Shown: one piece after another, positions 9,037 through 20,358 of the stretch | How positions within the stretch are numbered: position 1 is the stretch's first letter | Layout: each line of letters starts with the position of its first letter | Notes under the pieces: model-generated | What the model saw: the letters and a program-made list of their open reading frames with translations, nothing else | What the model was told of the DNA's origin: nothing | The model's database searches: none | Program-made: the position numbers and the translations under genes | NCBI RefSeq assembly: GCF_014201195.1 | Contig: NZ_JACHDS010000001.1 | Coordinates: forward strand, 2,356,001 to 2,420,000 | Direction: 5' to 3' | Source of the DNA: Nocardiopsis mwathae | GTDB taxonomy: Bacteria; Actinomycetota; Actinomycetes; Streptosporangiales; Streptosporangiaceae | DNA length: 64,000 nt

Positions 9037-10695
9037 TCAGTCGCGCAGCTTCAGCGCCAGGAACAGGTCGACGCGGTGCTCCAGGTTGCTCAGGTCGCGC
9101 CCGGTGAGCTCTTCGATGCGGCCGATGCGGTAGCGCAGCGTGTTGACGTGGACGTGCATGGCGGCCGCGCAGCGCTGCCAGGAGCCCGAGTGCTCCAGGA
9201 AGCGCTCCAGGGTGCGCACCAGCTCCGAGCGGTGGTCGCGGTCATAGGCGAACAGCGGCCCAAGGAGGCGGTCCCGGTAGGAGGCCTGCACCTCCTCCGG
9301 CACCGAAGCCAGCAGTAGCTCGTGGGAGTCGATCTCGGCCCCGGCGATGATCTGGGCGCGCCCCTCGCGTAGCTCGGCGAGGCGGCGGGCGTGGCGGGCC
9401 TCGACGGCGGCGCCGCGCAGCTCCGGGATGCCCCGCACGGTCGAGCCGATACCGATCGCCAGCCGGTGGTCGGTGAGGCCGGCCTCCAGCACGTGCACGG
9501 CCTCGCCGATGGCGCGGCGCAGCCGTTCGGCCGTTGCGGCGCCCGCCTCGGGGCGCCCCCCGGCGACCGGTGGCCGCGCCCCCGTGCGCGTACCCGCCTC
9601 CCGCGACGGTGCGGCGGCCTGCTCGGGGACCGGGATGACGGCCAGGACGTCGTTGTCGCCGGTGACGACGGCGTCGGGCCATTCGGCCAGCAGCTCGCAG
9701 ACGACACGGCGGGCGAGGTCGGGCACGCGGGGATCGGGCCGCATCATCGCGCTGACGACGATGTGCCCGGTGTCCTCGCGGCTCTCGGCCCCGGCGTCGC
9801 CGCCGACGTGGAGCAGCGCGGCGACCTCGTCGAACCGCTGTGCGGCCAGCAGCCGGGGCAGCCCCTCGACGTGCCGGGCCGCGGTGAGCGCGTTCTCCTC
9901 GACCCGGCTGCGGGCGAGGACCGCGATGGAGGTGAGCTCGGCGACGGCCTCGCGGGTCTCCTCCGGCCACTCGGCGTGGTCGCCGGAGCACACCAGGGTC
10001 CACCCGGCCAGCGGGTGGAACTCGCGGGTCTGCACCGGCAGGATCGTCACGGTCCGGGTGACCGCGGGGTCGGCCGTCGCGGGCATCGACGTCGCGAACG
10101 GGGAGGCGGCGCGGGTCAGGGCCCGGGACGCCAGCCAGGAGCGGTCCTCGGCGGGCAGCTCGGGGCCGGCCGCGGCGACCTGGCGCCCGGTGCTGGAGAT
10201 CACCCAGGCGTCGACACCGGCCTCGGCGGCGGCGGAGGCGAATACGCGGGGGAAGTCGGCACCCGCGGCGACCTCCGCCATGAGCTGGCGGTGGCGGTGG
10301 TGGGTCTCGGTGATGGTGGTGAAGCGGTGCTTGGTGAGCAGCCGCAGCACCTCCTCGGTGACCGCCCCGAAGGACGTCTGGCTGGGCACCTCCAGCAGGG
10401 GGAGGTCATGTCTGCGGCAGGCCTCGATGAGGTCGGGGGGCACCTCTCCCAGGGCCGTCCCGGCGGCCAGACAGGCCGCACCGGCGTCGACCAGGGAACG
10501 GACGAAGGTTTCGGAGTCCTGTGGAGCGTTGCGCCACATCATGCCGGTCAGCACGAGCTCACCACCGCTCAGGTAGCGCTCGGGCTCCAGCAGGTCGGTG
10601 GTGTAGGCGAGCCGGACGTGCCGGTCGACGTGCTCCGACCCGGTCAGGAAGCGCAGGTGCAGGCGCGGAATCGCGAGGAGTTCACTGATCTGCAT
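9037..10695 (-). CDS. PucR-family transcriptional regulator of purine catabolism
   Basis: A 552-residue DNA-binding regulator. Residues about 1–125 match the PucR N-terminal ligand domain (LRFLTGSEHVDRHVRLAYTT), a central GGDEF-like/CdaR segment follows, and the last 60 residues hold the PucR-type helix-turn-helix (WQRCAAAMHVHVNTLRYRIGRIEEL). In Bacillus and actinomycetes PucR proteins control xanthine/urate use. It is divergent from the xanthine dehydrogenase operon and shares its 250-base promoter region, so local control is likely. Ligand unknown. Confidence 0.9.
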   Translation of the reverse strand: MQISELLAIPRLHLRFLTGSEHVDRHVRLAYTTDLLEPERYLSGGELVLTGMMWRNAPQDSETFVRSLVDAGAACLAAGTALGEVPPDLIEACRRHDLPLLEVPSQTSFGAVTEEVLRLLTKHRFTTITETHHRHRQLMAEVAAGADFPRVFASAAAEAGVDAWVISSTGRQVAAAGPELPAEDRSWLASRALTRAASPFATSMPATADPAVTRTVTILPVQTREFHPLAGWTLVCSGDHAEWPEETREAVAELTSIAVLARSRVEENALTAARHVEGLPRLLAAQRFDEVAALLHVGGDAGAESREDTGHIVVSAMMRPDPRVPDLARRVVCELLAEWPDAVVTGDNDVLAVIPVPEQAAAPSREAGTRTGARPPVAGGRPEAGAATAERLRRAIGEAVHVLEAGLTDHRLAIGIGSTVRGIPELRGAAVEARHARRLAELREGRAQIIAGAEIDSHELLLASVPEEVQASYRDRLLGPLFAYDRDHRSELVRTLERFLEHSGSWQRCAAAMHVHVNTLRYRIGRIEELTGRDLSNLEHRVDLFLALKLRD

Positions 10696-10745
10696 GGGCC
10701 TTCCCTCACGTCACCATCATCGCACCGATCGACCGGACCACGGGG

Positions 10746-10760
10746 GTCCGCGTGGCGGAC
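10746..10760. promoter_or_regulatory. Candidate operator in pucR–xdh divergent region
   Basis: GTCCGC-GTG-GCGGAC is a perfect 6-bp inverted repeat with a 3-base centre, 51 bases upstream of pucR and 186 bases upstream of the xdh operon. Its place in the 250-base divergent promoter region makes it a candidate PucR or other regulator site. Confidence 0.4.
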
Positions 10761-10945
10761 ACGTTAACCCACGACGGCGCTTGTAGGAAACCACGAAGGG
10801 GCGCCGCCCACCTGGTGATCACTTCATGTCATCGCGACCTAGCACCCACTCGGTGACGAGTGTTCTACTTCACATAGACGCCGACTGTCGGGTGTATCAC
10901 CCCCCGGCAGAACATCCGCGACACGGCTGACGAACGAGGACGAGT

Positions 10946-11815
10946 ATGGAATTCATGAGCCCTTCCACGTGGCAGGAAGCGCTCGCCGCCAAGGCCGAGC
11001 ACCCCGACGCGGTGCCGATCATGGGCGGGACCGATGTCATGGTGGAGCTCAACTTCGACAAGCGCCGCCCGCCCGCGCTGCTCGACCTCACACGTGTGGC
11101 CGAGCTCGGCGAATGGGGGCCGGACGGCGCACACCTGCGCCTGGGGGCCGGGGTTCCCTACACCACCATCATCGAGCGCCTGGGCGGCCACGCCCCCGCA
11201 CTGGCCCAGGCCTCCCGCACGGTCGCCTCGCCGCAGATCCGCAACCGGGGTACCGTCGGCGGCAACCTCGGCGGCGCCTCGCCCGCCGGCGACTCCCACC
11301 CGCCGCTGCTGGCCACCGGCGCCATCGTCGAGGTGGCCTCCGTGCGCGGCGTGCGGCACGTCCCGGCCCGGGAGTTCTACCTGGGTCTGCGCCGTACCGC
11401 CCTGCAGGACGACGAGCTCATCGCCGCCGTGCTGCTCCCGGAGCCCGCCGGCCCGCAGCACTTCAGCAAGATCGGCACCCGCAACGCGATGGTCATCGCC
11501 GTTGCCTCCTTCTCACTCGCGCTGGACGCCGCCGGGCGCCGGGTCGGCACCGGCATCGGCTCGGCCGCACCCACCCCCATCCGCGCGGTGGAGGCCGAGG
11601 AGTTCCTCGCCGCCGAGTTCGACTGGGAGAACGGGACCGTGCCAGGTGAGGCGACGGTGCGCCGCTTCGGGGAACTCGTCGCGTCGGCCGCCCGCCCCAT
11701 CGACGACGTCCGCGGCAGCGCGGACTACCGCAAGCACGCCCTGTCTGTGATGGCCCGCCGCACGCTCGCCTGGTCGGTCACCGACTACCGGAAGGAGAGC
11801 AAGCGATGCGCGTGA
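10946..11815 (+). CDS. Xanthine dehydrogenase FAD-binding subunit
   Basis: A 289-residue medium subunit of a molybdenum hydroxylase. It shows the FAD-binding loop PIMGGTDVMVELN, the second motif SPQIRNRGTVGGNLGGASPAGD, and the C-terminal CO-dehydrogenase flavoprotein fold. It passes electrons from the iron–sulfur subunit to NAD+ or another acceptor during xanthine/hypoxanthine oxidation. First gene of an operon in which each following gene overlaps the last (10, 4 and 1 bases), implying tight translational coupling. Confidence 0.92.
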   Translation: MEFMSPSTWQEALAAKAEHPDAVPIMGGTDVMVELNFDKRRPPALLDLTRVAELGEWGPDGAHLRLGAGVPYTTIIERLGGHAPALAQASRTVASPQIRNRGTVGGNLGGASPAGDSHPPLLATGAIVEVASVRGVRHVPAREFYLGLRRTALQDDELIAAVLLPEPAGPQHFSKIGTRNAMVIAVASFSLALDAAGRRVGTGIGSAAPTPIRAVEAEEFLAAEFDWENGTVPGEATVRRFGELVASAARPIDDVRGSADYRKHALSVMARRTLAWSVTDYRKESKRCA

Positions 11816-12342
11816 CATTCACCGTCAACGGCGAGAGGGTGACCGCCGACAACGTCTGGCCCGGCGAGAGCCTGCTGTACGTGCTGCGCGAGCGGCTCGG
11901 CCTGCCCGGCAGCAAGAACGCCTGCGAACAGGGCGAGTGCGGGTCCTGCACGGTCTACCTCGACGGCGTGACCGCCTGTTCCTGCATGGTCGCCGCAGGG
12001 CAGGCCGAGGGCCGCGACGTCGTCACCGTCGAGGGTCTGGCCGAGGGATCGGGCGAGGGCTCCGACAGGCGGCTCAGCGATGTCCAGGAGGCCTTCGTCG
12101 AGGCCGGTGCCGTGCAGTGCGGCTTCTGCACCCCGGGCCTGCTGGTGCAGAGCGACGACCTGATCAACCGCACCGTCGGCGCGGGCCGGGGCGTGCCCGA
12201 GGACGCCGAGATCCGCGAGGCGCTGGCCGGGAACCTCTGCCGGTGCACCGGCTACGAGAAGATCATCGAGGCGGTGCGGAACGCCGCGGAGGCGGCGAGT
12301 GCCAAGCGGGCCGCCGCCGGTAGCGCCGGGGGCGAGTCGTGA
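11806..12342 (+). CDS. Xanthine dehydrogenase 2Fe-2S subunit
   Basis: A 178-residue small subunit with two [2Fe-2S] clusters. N-terminal plant-ferredoxin motif: Cys40, Cys45, Cys48 and a fourth Cys at 58 or 60 (NACEQGECGSC). C-terminal helical cluster: CGFCTPG and NLCRCTGYEKI. It relays electrons from the molybdenum site to FAD. GAAGGAG lies upstream of the ATG inside the end of the FAD-subunit gene. The tail after about residue 165 is Ala-rich and variable. Confidence 0.93.
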   Translation: MRVTFTVNGERVTADNVWPGESLLYVLRERLGLPGSKNACEQGECGSCTVYLDGVTACSCMVAAGQAEGRDVVTVEGLAEGSGEGSDRRLSDVQEAFVEAGAVQCGFCTPGLLVQSDDLINRTVGAGRGVPEDAEIREALAGNLCRCTGYEKIIEAVRNAAEAASAKRAAAGSAGGES

Positions 12343-13691
12343 GCACCATCGTCATCGACGGCGCCTACATCGCCACCGTCGGCGGCGCCGAGTACGTCGA
12401 CGGGCACATCGTCGCCTCCGACGGGCGCATCACCCAGGTCGGCTCCGGCGCCGCCCCGCACATCCCGGGCGCGCAGCGCATCGACGGGCGCGGGTGCATC
12501 GCCACGCCCGGCCTGGTCAACACGCACAACCACCTCTACCAGTGGGCGACCCAGGGCCTGTTCTCCGACGGCACCCTCTTCGAGTGGCTGGTCGGGTCCT
12601 ATGAGATCTGGCACCGGCTGGACGCCGAAGTCGTCGCCCAGACCACCACGGCCGCGACCGGCTGGCTGGCGCTGTCGGGCTGCACCACCGCCTCCGACCA
12701 CCACTACATCTTCCCCTCGGGCCGCGGCGACATCGCCGCCGCCGAGGTGGAGGCCGCCCGGCGGGTGGGCATCCGCCTGGACCTGGCCCGCGGCTCGATG
12801 GACCGCGGCCGGTCCGACGGAGGGCTGCCCCCGGACAGCGTCGTGGAGACCCTGGACGGCGCGCTGGCCGCCACCGAGGCCGCGATCGACGCCCACCACG
12901 ACCCCTCCCCCGACGCCATGACCCGCGTCGCGGTCGCGCCGTGCTCGCCGTTCTCGGTCAGCCGAGAGCTGATGACCGGCGCCGCCGAGCTCGCCCGCGC
13001 CAAGGGCGTGCGGCTGCACACCCACCTCGCCGAGACCCGCGACGAGGAGGAGAAGTGCCTGGCCGAGTTCGGCTGCACGCCGGTGGAGTACGCCGAGAAG
13101 CTCGGCTGGCTCGGCCCGGACGTGTGGTTCGCCCACGCGGTGCACCTCTCCGACGAGGCCATCGCTCGGATCGCCGCCACCGGAACCGGGATCGCGCACT
13201 GCCCGACCTCCAATGCCCGCCTCGGCGCCGGCATCTGCCGCACCACCGAGCTGCTGGAGGCAGGAGCCCCCGTCGGACTCGGCGTGGACGGCCCCGCCTC
13301 CAGCGAACTGACCCCCCTGTCGGGGGAGATGCGCCAGGCGCTGCTGATGGCCCGCGCCCGCAAGGGCCCGCAGGCGCTCAGCGCCCGCGAGGCTCTGCGG
13401 ATGGCCACCCTGGGCGGCGCCCGCTGCCTCGGCCGGGACGCCGAACTCGGCTCGCTGGAGCCCGGCAAGCTCGCCGACATCGCGCTGTGGCGGATCGACG
13501 GATTCGGCTACGACGTGATCGACGACCCCGTGGTCGCACTGACCTTCGGTCCCCCTCCCCCACTGGAGCGGCTGCTGGTCGGCGGCGAGACCGTCGCCGA
13601 GCGCGGTGAGCTCCGCACCGTCTCCTCCGGCGAGGCCGCCCGCCTCGGCCGCGCCGCCCACCGGACTCTGCTTCAGGAGGTGAGCCGCTGA
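12339..13691 (+). CDS. Amidohydrolase, 8-oxoguanine/guanine deaminase type
   Basis: A 450-residue cytosolic zinc amidohydrolase of the AtzA/TrzN/guanine deaminase group. Visible ligands: His63 and His65 (NTHNHLYQ), His in LHTHLAET, His in FAHAVHL and Asp317 (GVDGPAS). The family removes exocyclic amines from purines; the close match of NTHNHLYQ…HTHLAE to 8-oxoguanine deaminases makes that activity, or guanine to xanthine, the best guess and feeds the neighbouring xanthine dehydrogenase. GTG start overlapping the preceding stop (GTGA). It is unusual that it is inserted between the Fe-S and Mo subunit genes. Confidence 0.85.
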   Translation: MSTIVIDGAYIATVGGAEYVDGHIVASDGRITQVGSGAAPHIPGAQRIDGRGCIATPGLVNTHNHLYQWATQGLFSDGTLFEWLVGSYEIWHRLDAEVVAQTTTAATGWLALSGCTTASDHHYIFPSGRGDIAAAEVEAARRVGIRLDLARGSMDRGRSDGGLPPDSVVETLDGALAATEAAIDAHHDPSPDAMTRVAVAPCSPFSVSRELMTGAAELARAKGVRLHTHLAETRDEEEKCLAEFGCTPVEYAEKLGWLGPDVWFAHAVHLSDEAIARIAATGTGIAHCPTSNARLGAGICRTTELLEAGAPVGLGVDGPASSELTPLSGEMRQALLMARARKGPQALSAREALRMATLGGARCLGRDAELGSLEPGKLADIALWRIDGFGYDVIDDPVVALTFGPPPPLERLLVGGETVAERGELRTVSSGEAARLGRAAHRTLLQEVSR

Positions 13692-16090
13692 TGGCCGGCT
13701 CCGCGACGCGCACCACCCCCGCCGACCTGTCCAGCACCACCAAGGACGGGATCGGCGCCAGCCCGCGCCGCCCCGACGGAACACTCAAGGTGACCGGCGA
13801 GTTCGCCTACTCCTCCGACATGTGGATGGAGGACATGCTCTGGGGGATGACGCTGCGCAGCCCCCACCCCCACGCCCGGATCCGCGGCATCGACACCACC
13901 GAGGCGGTCAGGCTGCCCGGGGTGTACGCGGTGCTCACCCACGAGGACATCCCCGGCGAGAAGCGCTACGGCCTGGAGTACGAGGACCAGCCGGTCCTCG
14001 CCTTCGACAAGGTGCGCTACCAGGGCGAGGCGGTGGCGATCGTGGCCGCCGACCACCCCGAGACCGCGCGCCGCGCCCTGGAGCGCGTCAAGGTCGACTA
14101 CGAGGTGCTGGAGCCGGTCGCCGACGCGCGCCGGGCCGTGTTCGACGAGGAGTGCCCGCGCGTCCACGAGGAGGGCACGCTGCCCGTCCACGAGGAGTAC
14201 AACCAGCGCGGCAACCTCGTGCGCTACCAGCCCATCCGCACCGGCGCCTTCACCTCCGGCACACCCGTGGCGGAGCTGCGCGCCCAGGCCGACGCCGTGG
14301 TCACCACCGACTACGAGGTCGGCATGCAGGACCAGGCCTTCCTCGGCCCGGAGTCGGGTATGGCCGTGCCCGCCGAGGACGGCGGCGTCGACCTCTACAT
14401 CGCCACCCAGTGGCTGCACGTGGACCAGCGGCAGATCGCCCCCTGCCTGGGGCTGCCCCAGGACAAGGTGCGGCTGACCCTGGCCGGAGTGGGCGGCGCG
14501 TTCGGTGCGCGCGAGGATCTGTCGATGCAGATCCACGCGTGCCTGCTGGCCCTGCGTACCGGCAGGCCGGTGAAGATCGTCTACAACCGCGAAGAGTCGT
14601 TCTTCGGGCACGTGCACCGGCACCCGGCGACGATGCGCTTCGAGCACGGCGCCACGAGCGACGGCACGCTGCTCTACGCCACGCTGGAGATCATCGTCGA
14701 CGGCGGCGCGTACGCCTCGGCGACCCCGGCCGTGGTCGGGGTGGCGTCCTCGCTGGGCATCGGCCCCTACGAGGTGCCCAACGTGAAGGTGGACGCCTAC
14801 GGCGTCTACACCACCAACCCGCCGTGCGGCGCGATGCGCGGCTTCGGCGCGGTGCAGGCCTGCTTCGGCTACGAGTCGCAGATGGACAAGCTCGCCGCCG
14901 AGCTCGGCATGCACCCGGTCGACCTGCGGATCAAGAACGCCATGTCGCAGGGGTCCCGGATCATCACCGGGCAGGAGATCGACATGCCGCTGCCGATGGC
15001 CGAGATGCTGCGGCGCGCCCGCGACCTGCCGATGCCGCCCGCTCGCGAGGAGCTGCCCGACCCGGCCGACCTGCGGACCCTGCCCGGCGGCGTGGCCAAC
15101 ACCAGCCACGGCGAGGGCGTGGTGCGCGGCGTGGGCTACGGCGTGGGCCTGAAGAACCTGTGCTTCTCCGAGGGCTTCGACGACTACTCCACGGCGCGGG
15201 TGCGCATGGAGGTCATCGGCGGGGAGCCGTCGGTCCTGGTGCACACCGCCGCGGCCGAGGTGGGCCAGGGGCTGGTCACCGTCAAGGGCCAGATCGCCCG
15301 CACCGAGCTGGGTGTGGAGCGGGTGACCATCCATCCCTCCGACACTCAGGTGGGCTCGGCCGGGTCGTCGTCGGCCTCGCGCCAGTCCTACATGACGGGC
15401 GGCGCGGTGAAGACGGCCTGCGAGGCGGTGCGCGAGCGCATCTTCGAGCTGGTGCGCGAGCGCGGCCTGGTGTCCGGCGGCCACCCCGGCGGCGGGCTGA
15501 GCCTGGTCGGCGGCAAGGTCGTCTCCGACACCGAGGGGGTGCTGGTGTCGCTGGCCGACCTGCTCGGCGACACCGTCGTCGAGGAGACCCGCGAGTACCA
15601 CCACCGGCCCACCGAGATGCTCGACCCGACCCAGGGACAGGGCTCCTCGCACACCCAGTTCGGGATGTGCGTGCACCGGGCCGTGGTCGACGTCGACGTC
15701 GAGCTGGGCCTGGTCAAGGTCGTGGCGCTGGACGCGGTCCAGGACGTCGGCAAGATCCTGCACCCCCAGCAGCTGGCCGGGCAGATCCAGGGCGGGGCGA
15801 CCCAGGGCCTGGGCCTGGCCCTGATGGAGGAGATCCAGGTCACCGGCAGTGAAATCCGCAACCCGTCGTTCACCGACTACTTGATCCCGACCATCCTCGA
15901 CACCCCGCCGATGCGGATCGACGTGCTCGAACACCCCGACCCGCACTCGCCCTACGGCCTGCGCGGCGCCGGGGAGCCGCCGACACTGTCGTCGACCCCG
16001 GCCATCGTCTCGGCGGTCCGCGCCGCCACCGGCCGACCGCTCACCCATGCCCCGATCCGACCGGAGGACATCGTGGGAATCGAGCTGTAG
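13691..16090 (+). CDS. Xanthine dehydrogenase molybdopterin-binding subunit
   Basis: A 799-residue catalytic subunit. Molybdopterin-contacting motifs are present: GVGGAFGARED, MRGFGAVQACFGYE, AAEVGQGLVTVK and GSAGSSSASRQ. The base catalyst is Glu762 in LRGAGEPPT. It hydroxylates hypoxanthine/xanthine to urate together with the two upstream subunits. The start ATG overlaps the deaminase stop by one base (TGATG). Maturation factors (XdhC, MobA-like) and urate genes are not in the window. Confidence 0.93.
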   Translation: MAGSATRTTPADLSSTTKDGIGASPRRPDGTLKVTGEFAYSSDMWMEDMLWGMTLRSPHPHARIRGIDTTEAVRLPGVYAVLTHEDIPGEKRYGLEYEDQPVLAFDKVRYQGEAVAIVAADHPETARRALERVKVDYEVLEPVADARRAVFDEECPRVHEEGTLPVHEEYNQRGNLVRYQPIRTGAFTSGTPVAELRAQADAVVTTDYEVGMQDQAFLGPESGMAVPAEDGGVDLYIATQWLHVDQRQIAPCLGLPQDKVRLTLAGVGGAFGAREDLSMQIHACLLALRTGRPVKIVYNREESFFGHVHRHPATMRFEHGATSDGTLLYATLEIIVDGGAYASATPAVVGVASSLGIGPYEVPNVKVDAYGVYTTNPPCGAMRGFGAVQACFGYESQMDKLAAELGMHPVDLRIKNAMSQGSRIITGQEIDMPLPMAEMLRRARDLPMPPAREELPDPADLRTLPGGVANTSHGEGVVRGVGYGVGLKNLCFSEGFDDYSTARVRMEVIGGEPSVLVHTAAAEVGQGLVTVKGQIARTELGVERVTIHPSDTQVGSAGSSSASRQSYMTGGAVKTACEAVRERIFELVRERGLVSGGHPGGGLSLVGGKVVSDTEGVLVSLADLLGDTVVEETREYHHRPTEMLDPTQGQGSSHTQFGMCVHRAVVDVDVELGLVKVVALDAVQDVGKILHPQQLAGQIQGGATQGLGLALMEEIQVTGSEIRNPSFTDYLIPTILDTPPMRIDVLEHPDPHSPYGLRGAGEPPTLSSTPAIVSAVRAATGRPLTHAPIRPEDIVGIEL

Positions 16091-16156
16091 CCGCACGGTC
16101 GGCGTAGGAGCCCCACAAGGCCTCGTCGCCCCTGACCCCGGGCCGACGAGTCGGAC

Positions 16157-16201
16157 CTGCCCGCCCCGAGCCGCCGGCGCCCTCGGTGCCGGGGCGGGCA
16201 G
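16157..16201 (+). terminator. Terminator of the xdh operon
   Basis: CTGCCCGCCCCG and its exact complement form a 12-bp stem with a 21-base loop. A second, shorter hairpin (CTCGTCG/CGACGAG, 16122–16150) precedes it, giving a tandem arrangement. Confidence 0.65.
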
Positions 16202-16423
16202 CCGTCCCAGGGCTCGCGCCCGGTGACCCGCCGCGGCCGGGTGAGCCTGACCCTCACCCCCGCCGTCGACGCGTCCCGGCGCGAGCGATCCCACCGAACA
16301 GGCACCACTGCGCTTACAAAGACGCAACCAGTGATGACTTCGGAAAGTAATCGATTGAATACATAAAGCAAAAACCGACCGGGCACCGTGCCCGATCCCC
16401 CTGATTCCCTCCAGGAGGGGACC
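16202..16423 (+). promoter_or_regulatory. Permease upstream region
   Basis: The last 110 bases before the permease are strikingly A+T-rich for this genome (about 16310–16380, ending in ATACATAAAGCAAAAACC), suggesting a separate promoter despite the shared purine theme. GGAGG precedes the start by a few bases. Confidence 0.4.
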
Positions 16424-17878
16424 ATGACCCAACTCGACACAGCGGGCCCGCAACCGCAACCTCAAGCCCCCGCGGAGGCCCGGCCGGCTCGATCCTGGCT
16501 CGACCGGTTCTTCTTCATCACCGAACGCGGCTCCGGCATCGGCCAGGAGGTCCGCGGCGGCCTCACCACGTTCATGGCGATGGCCTACATCATCGTCCTC
16601 AATCCGATCATCCTCGGCGGCGTCACCGACGTGAACGGGGACACCCTGTCCACCGCGCAGCTGACCACGATGACCTGCCTGTCCGCCGGAATCGTCACCA
16701 TCCTCATGGGGGTGATCGGGCGCGCCCCGATCGCCTGCGCCGCCGCGCTGGGCGTCATGGCGGTGGTCGCCTACCAAGCCGCCCCGCAGATGACCTGGGC
16801 CGAAACCATGGGTCTGGTGGTCTGGCAGGGCATCGCCATCATCCTGATGGTGGTCACCGGAGTCCGCACGGCCGTGATGAACGCGCTCCCGCACCACCTC
16901 AAGCTGGCCATCGGCGTCGGCATCGGCATGTTCGTCGCGCTCATCGGCTTCACCAACGCCACCTTCGTGAGCGCCGGCGACGGCAAACTGCTGCAGCTCG
17001 GCGAGACCGGGCACCTGGCCGGCTGGCCGGTGGTGGTGTTCCTCATCGGCCTGGGAACCTCGGCGGTCCTGCTCGCCCGCCGCGTCCCCGGCGCGATCTT
17101 CTACGGCATCGTCACCGCGACGGTCGTCGCCGTCATCGTGCACTACGCCTTCCGGGTCCCGGCCGAGGACTGGGGGCTGCAGGCACCCGAACTTCCCGGC
17201 TCGGTCTTCTCCGCCCCCGACTTCGGCCTGCTGTTCCAGGTCGACATGTTCGGCGCCTGGACCACGGCCGGCGTGGCCAGCGCCGGGGTCATCCTGTTCA
17301 CCCTCGTACTGGCCGGGTTCTTCGATGCCCTGGGCACCATCCTGGCCATCGGAAAGAAGGCCGACCTCACCGGCGAGGACGGCCACATGCCGCGGGTCAA
17401 CCAGATCCTGGCCACCGACGGCGCCGGCGCGATCAGCGGCGGCCTGACCAGCTCCTCGGCCACCCTGGTGTTCGTCGAGTCCACCGCCGGCGTCAGTGAG
17501 GGCGCCCGCACCGGTCTGGCCAGCGTCGTCACCGGCGGGCTGTTCCTGCTGGCGCTGTTCTTCGCCCCGGTGTTCAGCATGGTCCCGGCACAGGCGGCCT
17601 CGGTCGCCATGGTCCTGGTCGGCGCCATGATGATGATGCACGTCGGGCAGATCGCCTGGGACGACATCACCGTCGCCGTTCCGGCGTTCCTGACGATCGC
17701 GGTCATGCCGTTCACCTACGACATCGCGCACGGCATCGGCGCCGGCATCATCTCCTACACCATCATCACGTCCGCCAGCGGGCGGTCCCGCGACGTGGGC
17801 TGGCTGATGTGGGTGCTCAGCGTCGTCTTCGGGATCCACTTCGGACTCGCGGGCATCGAGAAACTGCTGGGGCTGTAG
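16424..17878 (+). CDS. NCS2 family purine permease (AzgA/guanine–hypoxanthine type)
   Basis: A 484-residue membrane transporter with about 14 hydrophobic segments. GLTTFMAMAYIIVLNP, IACAAALGVMAVVAY and FFDALGTILAIG match the AzgA-like branch of nucleobase:cation symporter-2, which carries hypoxanthine, guanine or adenine. LTGEDGHMPRVNQILATDG…SGGLTSSSATLVFVESTAG is the conserved substrate-site region of this branch. The preceding xdh operon and deaminase make a purine cargo very likely. ATG 16424 is preferred over an upstream ATG because of the CCAGGAGG ribosome site. Confidence 0.9.
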   Translation: MTQLDTAGPQPQPQAPAEARPARSWLDRFFFITERGSGIGQEVRGGLTTFMAMAYIIVLNPIILGGVTDVNGDTLSTAQLTTMTCLSAGIVTILMGVIGRAPIACAAALGVMAVVAYQAAPQMTWAETMGLVVWQGIAIILMVVTGVRTAVMNALPHHLKLAIGVGIGMFVALIGFTNATFVSAGDGKLLQLGETGHLAGWPVVVFLIGLGTSAVLLARRVPGAIFYGIVTATVVAVIVHYAFRVPAEDWGLQAPELPGSVFSAPDFGLLFQVDMFGAWTTAGVASAGVILFTLVLAGFFDALGTILAIGKKADLTGEDGHMPRVNQILATDGAGAISGGLTSSSATLVFVESTAGVSEGARTGLASVVTGGLFLLALFFAPVFSMVPAQAASVAMVLVGAMMMMHVGQIAWDDITVAVPAFLTIAVMPFTYDIAHGIGAGIISYTIITSASGRSRDVGWLMWVLSVVFGIHFGLAGIEKLLGL

Positions 17879-17936
17879 CCGGTCCCGACCGTCCCAGCGG
17901 GCCGCACCCGCGCATTTGCTCCCATCACCCATTGAC

Positions 17937-17971
17937 CGGGCCGTGCCCCCTTCCCCTCGGGGCACGGCCCG
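17937..17971 (+). terminator. Terminator after purine permease
   Basis: A 13-bp perfect stem (CGGGCCGTGCCCC and complement) with a 9-base loop, about 60 bases after the permease stop. Confidence 0.7.
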
Positions 17972-18127
17972 ATGCGCTGCGTACAGGCCGGATCCCGATT
18001 CGATCAAGCAAGGCAACTGTGGCCTCCAGGACAAGGGGCCAGGGCGAACCGGCTGCGTCCAATGGGAGACAGGGAACGGGCACGGCGCGCGGCATCGCGC
18101 GCCGTGTGACGGGAGGGGACAGCCCAT

Positions 18128-20089
<1,962 letters not shown>

Positions 20090-20102
20090 CGCCCGTCCCG
20101 CC

Positions 20103-20324
20103 TCAGTCCGCGTAGGGGCCGAAGGGGGTGTCCCGGTCCTCGGGGTCGGTGGGGTCGGGGGTGTTGGCGATGATCACCGCGACAGGCGGCAGCGCCATGG
20201 CGACCAGGCACATGGCGACGGCCGGAACCACGCCGAAAGCGTTGTAGACGGGCAGCGACCCGGCGAACAGCGTCAGGCAGGCCCCCATGAGCCACGAGTA
20301 GCGGCGCACACGCCGTTTCATCAC
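20103..20324 (-). CDS. DUF3099 small membrane protein
   Basis: A 73-residue protein with a basic start (MMKRRVRRYSWLMG), two transmembrane helices and the ending LPPVAVIIANTPDP, matching the actinobacterial DUF3099 family. Function unknown; located in the cytoplasmic membrane. It shares no clear operon with the MpaB gene upstream (34-base gap), though both are on the minus strand. Confidence 0.75.
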   Translation of the reverse strand: MMKRRVRRYSWLMGACLTLFAGSLPVYNAFGVVPAVAMCLVAMALPPVAVIIANTPDPTDPEDRDTPFGPYAD

Positions 20325-20358
20325 TCCAGCCTAATCATCCGGGCGCCCCGAGGCGGGA

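Noticed and set aside
9391-10767. Plus-strand frame opposite the PucR gene
   Set aside because: Antisense to a gene with a clear N-terminal PucR domain and helix-turn-helix.
13822-15852. Long plus-strand frame inside the molybdopterin subunit
   Set aside because: Different phase of the same gene; Arg/Pro-rich with no motif, while the annotated frame has the complete xanthine dehydrogenase signature.
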